Positions 8,799 to 16,794 of a stretch of DNA of 64,000 nucleotides are shown here, one piece after another. The position numbers were made by a program, and so were the translations under genes. Location: NCBI RefSeq assembly GCF_036226605.1, contig NZ_CP109000.1, positions 248,001 through 312,000 of the forward strand, given 5' to 3'. The notes beneath the pieces were generated by a model. That model was not told where the DNA came from, made no database searches, and saw only the letters and a program-made list of their open reading frames with translations. Every line of letters starts with the position of its first letter. The stretch's first letter is position 1. Source of the DNA: Streptomyces sp. NBC_00704. Its GTDB lineage: Bacteria; Actinomycetota; Actinomycetes; Streptomycetales; Streptomycetaceae.

Positions 8799-11480
8799 AT
8801 GGGAGACCGTTTTGCCCGGCTTCGGCACATACCGCGGATGAGTTCGCCGGCCCGCAAGGGCACGCGCACCGTCGCGGGCCAGATGTTCCTGATGCAGGTG
8901 ACACTGGTGGTGCTGCTCGTGGCGTTCGCCGTCTTCGCGCTCGTCCTCCAGTCGGAGCGGCACACCAACGCCGAGGCCAAACGGAGATCCATAGCCGTCG
9001 CCCAGACCTTCGCGCACTCCCCCGGCGTGCTGTCCGCCCTGCGCTCGCCCGATCCGACGAAGGTCCTCCAGCCCCGGACGGAGGCCGGCCGCAAGTCGGC
9101 GGGCGTCGACTTCGTCGTCGTCATGAACACGAAGGGGATCCGGTACACCCATCCCCTGCCGGACCGGATCGGGAAGCGGTTCGTGGGAAAGATCGAGCCC
9201 GCGCTGCGGGGACAGGTCTACACCGAGAGCGTGCACGGTCCCCTCGGCGAGGAGGTCCAGGCCACCGTTCCCATCCGCGACGACCGCGGCCAGGTGGTCG
9301 CCCTCGTCTCCGCCGGGCTGAAGGTCAAGAACGTGACCGGCCTCGTCGAGCGGCAGATACCGATCATCCTGACGGCCGGAGCGTGCGCCCTCGCGGCGGC
9401 CACCGCCGCCACGGTGCTGGTGAGCCGGCGGCTGCGGCGCCAGACGCACAGCCTCGGGCCGAACGAGATGACCCGCATGTACGAGCACCACGACGCGGTG
9501 CTGCACTCCGTGCGCGAAGGGGTCCTCATCGTCAACGACGAGGGGCGACTGCTTCTCGCCAATGACGAGGCCGAGCGGCTGCTGGAACTGCCCCCGGACG
9601 CGGAGGGCCAGCTCGTGTCCCGGATGTCGTACCTCGAACCGGAGATCATGGCCCTGCTCAGCTCCGGCCGCGAGGCCAACGACGAGGTGCACCCGTCCGG
9701 GGCGCGGCTGCTTGTGGTCAACCAGAGGTCCACGGGGCGCGGTGCGGGCCCCAAGGGCACCGTGGTCACCCTGCGCGACTCGACCGAACTGCAGGCGGTG
9801 TCCGGCAGGGCCGAGATCACCGGTGAACGGCTGAAGCTGCTCTACGACGCCGGACTGGGCATCGGCACCACCCTCGACGTCGTGCAGACGGCCGACGAAC
9901 TCGCCCGGATCGCCGTCCCCCGCTTCGCCGACTTCGTCACCGTGGACCTGGCCGACGCCGTGCTGCACGGCGAGGAGCCGGCCGCCACGGCGAAGGGCAT
10001 GAGGCGGGTCGCCGTCTGCGGCATCCGCGACGATCACCCCCTCTACGAGAAGGACCGGCTGATCGACTTCCTGCCCTCCACGCCCCAGGCGCGCGGCTAC
10101 GGCACCGGCCGCACCGAGTTGGTGGCCGACCTGTCCACCGCGACGGGCTGGCATCTGCAGGACCCCGCACGCACCGAACAGATCGTGGACTACGGCATCC
10201 ACTCCCTCATCGCGGTGCCGATCCAGGCCCGCGGGGTCATGCTGGGCATGGTCAACTTCTGGCGCTCCGGCGAGCACAAGCCCTTCGAACAGGACGAGCT
10301 GTCCCTCGCGGAGGAACTCGTGGCCCGCGCCGCGGTCAGCATCGACAACGCCCGCCGGTACACGCGCGAGCACGCCCTGGCGGTCACCCTCCAGCGCAGC
10401 CTGCTGCCGCGGGGCCTGCCCGAGCAGAGCGCCCTCGACGTCGGCTACCGCTACCTGCCGGCGCAGTCGGGCGTGAGCGGGGACTGGTTCGACGTGATCC
10501 CCCTGCCGGGCAGTCGCGTGGCGCTGGTCGTCGGCGACGTGGTCGGCCACGGACTGCACGCCGCCGCGACCATGGGGCGGCTGCGCACCGCCGTGCACAA
10601 CTTCTCCACGCTCGACCTGCCGCCGGACGAACTGCTGAGTCACCTGGACGACCTGGTCGGGCGCATCGACCAGGACGAGGCGTGCACGGACGAACCCGCC
10701 GCCGTCGTGGGCGCCACCTGCCTCTACGCGATCTACGACCCGACGACGCTGCGCTGCACGATGGCGCGGGCCGGGCATCTGGCTCCGGCGGTGGCCGATC
10801 CCGACGGCAACGTCACCTTCCCCGACCTGCCGCCGGGTCCGCCGCTGGGGCTGGGCGGCATGCCCTTCCAGACCGCCGAGCTGGACCTCGCCGAGGGCTC
10901 CCAGCTCGCGCTCTACACCGACGGTCTCGTCGAGGACCGCACCCGCGACCTGGACGAAGGGATGGAACTCCTGCGCAAGGCCCTGGCGGGACACCCCGGG
11001 CGCGCCCCGGAGGACAGCTGCCGGGCCGTCCTGGGCTCCCTGCTGCCCGAGAACCCCACCGACGACGTGGCTCTGCTCATCGCCCGCACCCATGCGCTGC
11101 CGCCGGACCGGATCGCCGAGTGGGACGTGCCGCCGGATCCCGCCGCCGTCGCCTCGGTGCGCGCCACCGCGAGCGGCAAGCTCGACGAGTGGGGCCTGTC
11201 CGAACTCGCCTTCAGCACGGAACTGGTGCTGAGCGAGCTGGTCACCAACGCCGTCCGCTACGGCTGCGGGCCCATACATCTGCGGCTCGTCCACGACCGC
11301 ACCCTGATCTGCGAGGTCACCGACGGCAGCAGCACCTCGCCCCATCTGCGGTACGCGGCGACGACCGACGAAGGCGGCCGGGGCCTTTTCCTGGTGTCGC
11401 AGCTGACCGAACGCTGGGGAACCCGCTACACGCCCCAGGGCAAGGTCATCTGGGCCGAGCAGGCACTGCCGGACCACTGA
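8799..11480 (+). CDS. Membrane sensor: CitA-like cache-PAS-GAF-PP2C(SpoIIE)-HATPase
   Basis: The 893-residue protein has a transmembrane helix at about 27-47, an extracytoplasmic single-cache sensor like that of CitA/DcuS (48-185, with VDFVVVMNTKGIRYTHP), a second helix (188-208), then cytoplasmic PAS (230-325), GAF (345-520), PP2C (540-760) and RsbW-like ATPase (780-890) domains. The phosphatase motif reads SGDWFD near residue 558 and GDVVGHG follows; the ATPase N-box is ELVTNAVRYG near 812. It likely turns an outside ligand into dephosphorylation of an anti-sigma antagonist. The core is closely similar to the genes at 2826-5291 and 21413-23854, but only this paralogue is membrane-bound. Confidence 0.88.
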   Translation: MGDRFARLRHIPRMSSPARKGTRTVAGQMFLMQVTLVVLLVAFAVFALVLQSERHTNAEAKRRSIAVAQTFAHSPGVLSALRSPDPTKVLQPRTEAGRKSAGVDFVVVMNTKGIRYTHPLPDRIGKRFVGKIEPALRGQVYTESVHGPLGEEVQATVPIRDDRGQVVALVSAGLKVKNVTGLVERQIPIILTAGACALAAATAATVLVSRRLRRQTHSLGPNEMTRMYEHHDAVLHSVREGVLIVNDEGRLLLANDEAERLLELPPDAEGQLVSRMSYLEPEIMALLSSGREANDEVHPSGARLLVVNQRSTGRGAGPKGTVVTLRDSTELQAVSGRAEITGERLKLLYDAGLGIGTTLDVVQTADELARIAVPRFADFVTVDLADAVLHGEEPAATAKGMRRVAVCGIRDDHPLYEKDRLIDFLPSTPQARGYGTGRTELVADLSTATGWHLQDPARTEQIVDYGIHSLIAVPIQARGVMLGMVNFWRSGEHKPFEQDELSLAEELVARAAVSIDNARRYTREHALAVTLQRSLLPRGLPEQSALDVGYRYLPAQSGVSGDWFDVIPLPGSRVALVVGDVVGHGLHAAATMGRLRTAVHNFSTLDLPPDELLSHLDDLVGRIDQDEACTDEPAAVVGATCLYAIYDPTTLRCTMARAGHLAPAVADPDGNVTFPDLPPGPPLGLGGMPFQTAELDLAEGSQLALYTDGLVEDRTRDLDEGMELLRKALAGHPGRAPEDSCRAVLGSLLPENPTDDVALLIARTHALPPDRIAEWDVPPDPAAVASVRATASGKLDEWGLSELAFSTELVLSELVTNAVRYGCGPIHLRLVHDRTLICEVTDGSSTSPHLRYAATTDEGGRGLFLVSQLTERWGTRYTPQGKVIWAEQALPDH

Positions 11481-11528
11481 CCCGTCCTGCGCCCGGCGCA
11501 CGGTACGACGGCCCCGCCCCCGCCCGTC

Positions 11529-11786
11529 TCAGCCGGTCGGCTTGAGGGCGTGACCGCAGACGGTGCAGACCAGGCCCAGCGCAAGAAGCGTCCACGAGTA
11601 GGTGAGCAGGCTCGCGACCTGCAGCAGGAGCCCCAGCCCCCACAGCCGGGGGTTGCGCACCAGCCGTCGCAGCGGCCGGCCCGGCACACGGTTGCGGGTG
11701 AACGCGTAGACGCCCAGCGAGCCCACGCCCACGGAGGCGAGGAGGGCCAGTCCCCACGCGAGCAGCAGCAGCGAACCGAACGCCAT
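11529..11786 (-). CDS. Small two-helix membrane protein
   Basis: The 85-residue product has two hydrophobic helices (about residues 1-24 and 46-78) around a basic loop RNRVPGRPLRRLVRNPRLWG. The second helix ends with TVCGHALKP. Function is not recognisable. A GTG farther upstream would add seven residues, but ATG 11786 has GGACGGAGAGG before it. The gene converges with the phosphatase gene across 48 bases. Confidence 0.6.
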   Translation of the reverse strand: MAFGSLLLLAWGLALLASVGVGSLGVYAFTRNRVPGRPLRRLVRNPRLWGLGLLLQVASLLTYSWTLLALGLVCTVCGHALKPTG

Positions 11787-11979
11787 GCCTCTCCGTCCAG
11801 CGCCCACCCGGGCGCCCCCGTCCCTCGTCGGCCCCCACCGGACCGTCCCGCGCGAGACGGAACAGTACGCCTGACCTACAGCGCCTCGTGCGCCCGGTGG
11901 ACGTCAAGCGCCGCTGCGCGCCTGTCGACCGGCTCGCCCGCAGCACACAGGAGCGCGGTGCCGGCTCGTCGGTTTCGGT

Positions 11980-12381
11980 TCAGCTTCGTCTGCGGCGCAG
12001 GACCATGTATCCGACGGCCGTCAGCCCGCCGGCGGTGAGGCCGAGCCCGAGGCCGACGTCCCTGCCGGAGGGGCCCGTGCCGGTCGCTCCGCCGAGTCCG
12101 CCCTGAACGCCGCGCGTGGGTGTGACGACGGGCCGGGGCACGGCCGTCGCAACGCCGACGGAGGAGCGGTGGGGCAGGGCCTCGCAGGCGATCCCGTCGT
12201 CCGGTCCCTGGTCCTCGTCGAGCCGGTCGGGGTCGGAGGGGTCCTGGTCGAACACCGCCTGGGCGTCCTCCTGGAAGGCGAAGTCACGGCAGTCGAGGTC
12301 CTGGGCCTGTGCGGTCCCGGCCAGTGGGCTGATGCAGATGATCGCGGCGGCTATGCCTGCGAGGGGAGCACGGTGCGACAT
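11980..12381 (-). CDS. Secreted, membrane-anchored excalibur-domain protein
   Basis: The 133-residue protein has a Sec signal peptide (about 1-26, cleaving after AQA), then an excalibur-type calcium-binding module: DLDCRDF begins it and DQGPDDGIACEALP ends it, with paired cysteines and an acidic loop. A proline/threonine/glycine linker follows, and a C-terminal hydrophobic helix ends in RRRRS, which should hold it in the membrane with the module outside. GGGAGGAG seven bases before the ATG supports the start. Role is unknown; excalibur modules usually occur in cell-surface or extracellular proteins. Confidence 0.8.
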   Translation of the reverse strand: MSHRAPLAGIAAAIICISPLAGTAQAQDLDCRDFAFQEDAQAVFDQDPSDPDRLDEDQGPDDGIACEALPHRSSVGVATAVPRPVVTPTRGVQGGLGGATGTGPSGRDVGLGLGLTAGGLTAVGYMVLRRRRS

Positions 12382-12588
12382 GGACGTCTCCTCCCGGTCC
12401 CTGTGGGGTTCCGTTGCTCCGACGCTAGGAGACGTCCGGCGCATCGGCGCGGGCACATGGGCCATGCAGGTGAGCGGGTGTCCCGTGCAGCCGCCGGCGC
12501 CGGCCGGTGACGGCGCGCGCCGTTCCCGTGGGGTCGGCCACGGCGTCGGCGCAGCGGTAGGGGGCCCGGCGGTTCCGTGATCCGTGTC

Positions 12589-12612
12589 GCCTGACTCGCC
12601 TGTCCGGGGTAC
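12589..12612 (+). promoter_or_regulatory. SigB-like promoter of the holin/DUF3618 operon
   Basis: GCCT (12589-12592), a 14-base spacer and GGGTAC (12607-12612) fit the Streptomyces SigB pattern GNNT-N14-16-GGGTAY. The site lies 83 bases before the GTG at 12695. The 313-base divergent region 12382-12694 holds nothing else I can support apart from the promoter side of the excalibur gene. Confidence 0.45.
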
Positions 12613-12694
12613 TCGCCCGCGCATCGGACGGTCGGGTGCGCACACGGTGCGGCCCGACGTGCCACACAGACCGGAACGGACGGGAGGGACCGCG

Positions 12695-13096
12695 GTGTCG
12701 AGCACGCAGTCGCACCAGGAACCGGTGGGCGAGCTGGTGCAGCGAGCCTCACAGCAGCTGACCGAGCTGGTGCGGGGCGAACTGAGGCTGGCCCAGGCGG
12801 AGATGAAGGAGAAGGGCAGGCACTACGGAAAGGGCGGCGGCCTGTTCGGCGGCGCCGGCGTGGTCGGCTTCCTGACCTTGGAGGCGCTCGTCGTCACGGT
12901 GATCGCCGCGCTCGCGGTGCCGTTGCCGGTGTGGGCGGCGGCACTGATCGTCACCGCGGTGCTGGGTGTGATCGCCGCGGTGCTGGCCATGAGGGGAAAG
13001 AAGGAGATGGACCGCGCCGCGCCACCCGCGCCCGAGCAGACCGTCGAGAACGTCAAGGCCGATGTGGCCGAGATCAAGGAGAGTGCCCAGCGATGA
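12695..13096 (+). CDS. Phage-holin-family (DUF1469-like) membrane protein
   Basis: The 133-residue product starts with an amphipathic stretch (VGELVQRASQQLTELVRGELRLAQAEMKEK), then GGGLFGGAGVVGF and two membrane helices (about 50-72 and 78-98), and ends in a charged tail. This is the pattern of actinobacterial proteins assigned to the phage holin superfamily III/DUF1469. They are chromosomal envelope proteins and not lytic holins as far as known. GGAGGG six bases before GTG 12695 supports the start. Its stop overlaps the next start (ATGA), so the two are translationally coupled, and a SigB-like promoter precedes them. Confidence 0.85.
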   Translation: MSSTQSHQEPVGELVQRASQQLTELVRGELRLAQAEMKEKGRHYGKGGGLFGGAGVVGFLTLEALVVTVIAALAVPLPVWAAALIVTAVLGVIAAVLAMRGKKEMDRAAPPAPEQTVENVKADVAEIKESAQR

Positions 13097-13572
13097 CCCA
13101 GCCGCCCCACGACGAGCCCACCGCGTCCGGCCCCGAGGAGCTGCGCGAGCAGGTCGAGCAGACCAGGGAGGAGCTCGGGCAGACGGTCGAGGCGCTCGCG
13201 GCCAAGACCGACGTCAAGGCACGCGCCCAGGAGAAGGCCGCCGAGGTCAAGGACCAGGCCGCGGCCAAGGCCGCCGAGGTCAAGGACCAGGCCGCGGCCA
13301 AGGCCGGGGAGTTGAAGGAGAAGGCCGCCGGGCTGGCCCAGCAGGCGCACGACAAGCTGCCCGACCCGGTCAGGGACAAGGCGGCCCAGGCCGCCGGGCA
13401 GGCCCGGGCCAAGGCCGCACAGGCCGGACAGGTGTGGCAGGACACGGCCCCCGAGCCGGTGCGGCAGAAGACGGCGCGGGCGGCACGGCTGGCCCGGGAC
13501 AACCGCAGGCTGCTGCTGGCCGCCGCGGCGGCGGCCGCCGTGTGGCTGGCCTGCCGCCGCCGGAAGGGGTGA
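13093..13572 (+). CDS. DUF3618 membrane-anchored protein with 11-residue repeats
   Basis: The 159-residue product has an N-terminal DUF3618 motif (EELREQVEQTREELGQTVEALAAK) and a lysine/alanine-rich helix in which AAEVKDQAAAK (residues 49-59) is repeated exactly (60-70) and then in a changed third copy. The C-terminus is a hydrophobic alanine stretch and a CRRRKG anchor. The 11-residue, late-embryogenesis-like periodicity suggests a long amphipathic helix lying on a membrane. The repeat is also exact at DNA level (33 bp at 13237 and 13270), so recent unit duplication is likely. It is translated together with the holin-like gene. Confidence 0.85.
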   Translation: MTQPPHDEPTASGPEELREQVEQTREELGQTVEALAAKTDVKARAQEKAAEVKDQAAAKAAEVKDQAAAKAGELKEKAAGLAQQAHDKLPDPVRDKAAQAAGQARAKAAQAGQVWQDTAPEPVRQKTARAARLARDNRRLLLAAAAAAAVWLACRRRKG

Positions 13573-13580
13573 GCCGGTGA

Positions 13581-13620
13581 CGGACGACCGGGCCGATGAA
13601 GGCGTCGGTCCGGTCGTCCG
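13581..13620. terminator. Bidirectional terminator hairpin
   Basis: A 16-bp stem (13581-13596 with 13605-13620, one G-U pair) and an 8-base loop lie between the convergent DUF3618 and methyltransferase stops. There is no U-tract, as is usual in Streptomyces. Confidence 0.75.
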
Positions 13621-13636
13621 GTGAACCGGGGGCGTG

Positions 13637-14515
13637 CTACCGGCGGACCGCCGAGATCAGTCCGCCGGGCCGCTCCTCGTGCCGCGGCGGGGTGCCGAAC
13701 GGACGCCCGTAGGCGGCCGCTCGGTCGCGCAGGGTGTGGCAGTCGGCCTCCCAGCCGTGCCCGGCCAGCCAGCCGACCGGGTCGTCGGGCATCTCCGAGA
13801 GCCACAGGGACGCCGCCGATCCGGGCGCCGCGTCCGCGCCGAAGCGCTCGATCACGCCGCGTGAGCCCAGCGTCAGCCCCATCCGGCTGCCCGGCGCCGA
13901 CCGCGCGCCGATCCGGGAGAGCAGCTCTTCCACCGCGTCCTCGGGCAGATAGATCAGCAGTCCTTCGGCGATCCACACGGTGGGCGCTTCCGGGTCGTGT
14001 CCCGCGGCGGCCAGCGCGCCCGGCCAGTCCTCGCGCAGATCCACGGGGACGGCGATCCGCTCGCAGCGTGCGACGGCCCGCTCCCTGCGCAGCACCGCGG
14101 CCTTGAAGTCCAGGGGCGCTGCGGTGTCGACCTCGAACAGCCGGGTCTGCCCGGGCCAGTCCATCCGGAAGGCGCGGCTGTCCATGCCGGCGCCGAGCAG
14201 GACGACCTGCCGGACTCCGGACGCGGAGGCCTGCCGCAGCAGGTCGTCGAGGAACTTCGTCCTGATGACGATGGAGAACGCCAGGGCCGCGCGGCGGCGT
14301 CGCGCGGCCTCGTCGTCGGGCGGAGGCGGGGAGGCGATCGGCGAGGAGGGGGTCGGCGACGAGGGCCACAGTCCGCCGGCGGCGGCGAAGGCCCGTGCCA
14401 GTGGGTCGTGGAACAGGGCGTTCTCGCGCTCGCTCTCCAGCGCGCGCACCCTGGCCACGCCCACCGCCGTGGCCCACACTCCCGACGGCCGCACCCGCTC
14501 CTGCTCATCAGTCAC
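13637..14515 (-). CDS. SAM-dependent methyltransferase, LCMT/TIGR00027-like
   Basis: The 292-residue product shows the pattern of the actinobacterial leucine-carboxyl-methyltransferase-like family: GVWATAVGVARVRALES at the start, RTKFLDDLLRQ, then VVLLGAGMDSRAFRMDWP as the SAM-binding loop, LFEVD, and WIAEGLLIYLPEDAVEELL. Related mycobacterial proteins are often called O-methyltransferases without a known substrate. The start could be GTG 14515 or an in-frame GTG at 14545; I prefer 14515 because the upstream residues lack family character. It is a single gene with its own terminator on the convergent side. Confidence 0.8.
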   Translation of the reverse strand: MTDEQERVRPSGVWATAVGVARVRALESERENALFHDPLARAFAAAGGLWPSSPTPSSPIASPPPPDDEAARRRRAALAFSIVIRTKFLDDLLRQASASGVRQVVLLGAGMDSRAFRMDWPGQTRLFEVDTAAPLDFKAAVLRRERAVARCERIAVPVDLREDWPGALAAAGHDPEAPTVWIAEGLLIYLPEDAVEELLSRIGARSAPGSRMGLTLGSRGVIERFGADAAPGSAASLWLSEMPDDPVGWLAGHGWEADCHTLRDRAAAYGRPFGTPPRHEERPGGLISAVRR

Positions 14516-14681
14516 CGCGTCACCATAGACGAACGGCGGCCGCACGGACCCTGGTTCCTGCTCCCGGCATCTCCCCCGCCGGAAACGCGGGACGCGTCCC
14601 GTGGTCGGACCGGGACCGGGCGCCGGATCGGGCCCGCGCTGCCACGCGGCGGCGACCGGCGCCGGCCGTCAGCCGTCTTCG

Positions 14682-15275
14682 TCAGCCGTCCTTGCTCATG
14701 GCCTTGCGCACCGCGTCCTTGGTGCGGTCCATGAGCGCGGCGACCGGCCCGAGCATCATGTTCGCCGCACCCGACTCGACGCCCGGGTGCGGGCGCGTGG
14801 GCGCCATGGCCTCGGCCGCCTTGACGGCCTTGGCCATGGCGGCCAGGGCGGCGGAGTCGCCGCTGCGGCGGATGTGGGTGAACTCGTAGCGTTCCTCGGC
14901 TCGCGCGTGGGCCTGGACGTCCTTGCGCAGCTTCATCAGCTGGGGCATGAACGTGGAGTCGTCCGGGTCGAGGTCGTCGAGCGCCGAGAGGGTCTCCTTG
15001 GCGGCGCGCTCCTCGGCGAGCCGGTCCTCGACGACCTGCTCGCCGCCGGGCAGGGAGCGTCGGGCGAACGGGTGGACGACCTCCTCCTCGGCCGTCTCGT
15101 GCACGGCCAGCAGGCGCACGAGGCGGCGAAATGCGTCGCGCCGCTCGTCGCCGGTGGTCGCCTCGACCTCGTCGAAGAGGTTGCGGATGTCGCCGTGCTG
15201 GCGCATGAGCAGGGCCACCACGTCGTCGTCGCGGGACAGGTCGTCGCCTGCCCGCGGGGTGTCGAGATCGCTCAT
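14682..15275 (-). CDS. Hemerythrin HHE-domain protein
   Basis: The 197-residue protein contains HHE-type iron ligands: a first RQHGDIRNLFDEVE, a second LAVHETAEEEVVHP near residue 57 and a later HARAEERYEFTHI. These fit a di-iron, oxygen- or NO-sensing helical bundle. The C-terminal part (HPGVESGAANMMLGPVAALMDR) is typical of actinobacterial HHE proteins. It starts 10 bases after the stop of the ferritin-like gene on the same strand, so the two iron-binding proteins are cotranscribed and probably work together in oxidative or nitrosative stress. The physiological role is inference. Confidence 0.85.
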   Translation of the reverse strand: MSDLDTPRAGDDLSRDDDVVALLMRQHGDIRNLFDEVEATTGDERRDAFRRLVRLLAVHETAEEEVVHPFARRSLPGGEQVVEDRLAEERAAKETLSALDDLDPDDSTFMPQLMKLRKDVQAHARAEERYEFTHIRRSGDSAALAAMAKAVKAAEAMAPTRPHPGVESGAANMMLGPVAALMDRTKDAVRKAMSKDG

Positions 15276-15285
15276 CGGGCTCGCC

Positions 15286-16485
15286 TCACTTCTCGCGCAT
15301 GGCGGGGTCGGGGTGCTCGCCCTCGGACTGGATGCGGTACTCGCGGCCGAACATGTCGTCGTGCTCGGTCATGACCTGCTCGCTGGGCGGTTCCTCGCCG
15401 CCGTGGATCTGCTCCTGCATCTTCTCGAACCGTTCGTGCTGGTCGCGCACGTATCCGGCGCCGAGCGTGGTCAGGTCCATCTGGGTGTCGAGCAGTTCAC
15501 GCAGGTAGGCCTTGTTGGGCTCGAAGGTCAGCACGTTCGGCAGCTCGGGGGCGAGCACGGACTCCGGGTCGCGGCCGTCGTAGCGGCGCATCAGGTCGCA
15601 GGCGATGTGCAGGTGCTCCAGCTCCATGTTCAGGTGGAGCTCCCAGATCGCCTTCACCCGGGGATCGCTCTCCTGCTCCATGAAGGAGTGGTAGAGGTAG
15701 CACTCGTTGTACTCGTGGTTGACGAGTTGCTCCCACCAGGTCTCGCCCGGGTCGACCAGCGACTCGTAGTGCGTGACGTGCTCCTCCTCGATCAGCCCGA
15801 TCTCCTGGTAGAGGCGGCGGGCGATCGGCTCCATGTAGGTGGGGCCGGTGTTCATGTAGAAGTTCATGGTCTGCTGCTCCGCCGACATGATGGTCAGGGC
15901 GTGCAGTTTGGACAGCGGGTTCGTCTCGTCCTTGGCGTAGGGGTCGCGCACGTTGTCGTACGGGTCGCGGTGGTGGTACTTCGTGGGCCGTCCGGGCATG
16001 ACCTCCGTGAGGCCCTCGACGATCGACTCCGCCTTGCGGTGCTCGATCATCTCGTACAGGTTCGCGTACCGGTACAGGTGGTCGAAGTCCTCCAGGACGC
16101 CGAACTGGTACGCCTGCTTCAGGTACGGATCGGGTTCCATCCGCGCCACCCACGCCGTCAGGTCCACCGCGACCTGCTCGTAGGCGATCGTCGTCTCCAG
16201 GACGGACGACACTCCCGGCAGCAGCCAGTTCACCACCTTCTGCTGCTGCGCCTCGATGTAGCGGGTGCGGGCGAGCTGCCGTTTCACCTCGGGGTCGACG
16301 GTGTTGCGGGCCAGCTGGTGGCTGAACATGATCGCCTCGACCTCGATGCCGTTCATCGTGATGATCCGGCAGCGGGTGTACGGGTCGCAGTGGTCGGGGT
16401 CGATGGGGGCGACGTTCAGCTCGCGCCAGTTCCTGGTCTGACGGTCCAGCGGGATGCCTCGTTGCTCCAGCGGATTGAAGGTCAT
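15286..16485 (-). CDS. Ferritin-like helical protein, probably di-iron; function unknown
   Basis: This 399-residue protein is rich in glutamate/histidine helix motifs: IEVEAIMFSHQLARN, QVAVDLTAW, LEDFDHLYRYANLYEMIEHRK, GLIEEEHVTHYESL and LHLNMELEHLHIAC. Paired E...ExxH motifs are what ferritin-like di-iron bundles show, here apparently duplicated (about 40-180 and 230-330). I do not recognise a named family. AGGAG precedes the ATG at a normal distance. A GGGTAC box 35 bases upstream suggests SigB control, and the hemerythrin gene follows at once. Substrate oxidation or iron/peroxide handling are both possible. Confidence 0.7.
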   Translation of the reverse strand: MTFNPLEQRGIPLDRQTRNWRELNVAPIDPDHCDPYTRCRIITMNGIEVEAIMFSHQLARNTVDPEVKRQLARTRYIEAQQQKVVNWLLPGVSSVLETTIAYEQVAVDLTAWVARMEPDPYLKQAYQFGVLEDFDHLYRYANLYEMIEHRKAESIVEGLTEVMPGRPTKYHHRDPYDNVRDPYAKDETNPLSKLHALTIMSAEQQTMNFYMNTGPTYMEPIARRLYQEIGLIEEEHVTHYESLVDPGETWWEQLVNHEYNECYLYHSFMEQESDPRVKAIWELHLNMELEHLHIACDLMRRYDGRDPESVLAPELPNVLTFEPNKAYLRELLDTQMDLTTLGAGYVRDQHERFEKMQEQIHGGEEPPSEQVMTEHDDMFGREYRIQSEGEHPDPAMREK

Positions 16486-16519
16486 GGGGAACTCCTGTGT
16501 GGGTCGCGAGGAGGGCGAA

Positions 16520-16544
16520 GTACCCCCGAGGCCGTACTGCATGT
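16520..16544 (-). promoter_or_regulatory. SigB-like -10 box of the ferritin-like/hemerythrin operon
   Basis: GGGTAC on the minus strand (16520-16525) lies 34 bases before the ATG at 16485. The matching -35 is weak (ACAT where GNNT is expected), so this is less certain than the boxes at 12607 and 20743. The rest of the 309-base gap 16486-16794 holds the terminator at 16641-16670 and nothing else visible. Confidence 0.35.
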
Positions 16545-16640
16545 GCGCGGCGGCACGACCCGGCCAGGTTTCCTCCGTCCCGAGGCGGCGGCACCCCGAG
16601 GCACCCGGACGGCCCTGCGCTTTCGCCGTCCGGGCGTACG

Positions 16641-16670
16641 TCGGCCCGCCGGAGAGGTCCGGCGGGCCGA
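16641..16670 (-). terminator. Terminator of the acyltransferase gene
   Basis: A perfect 13-bp stem (16641-16653 with 16658-16670) closes a GAGG tetraloop 125 bases downstream of the acyltransferase stop. Confidence 0.7.
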
Positions 16671-16794
16671 GGTCCGTTCGCAGAAGGGGGTGGCCGTGCG
16701 GGTCGAGCAGGCCCCGGACGGCCTTCTGGGGCTGCTCCTCGCACAGCGGCGGTCGGCTGTGGCGGCCGGTGGGGCCTCGGCGTCGTCCGCGGCG

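Noticed and set aside
12695..13572. Prophage lysis module
   Set aside because: The holin-like label reflects a broad membrane family. No endolysin, tail or integrase gene is nearby, and the pair with DUF3618 is a standard chromosomal operon.
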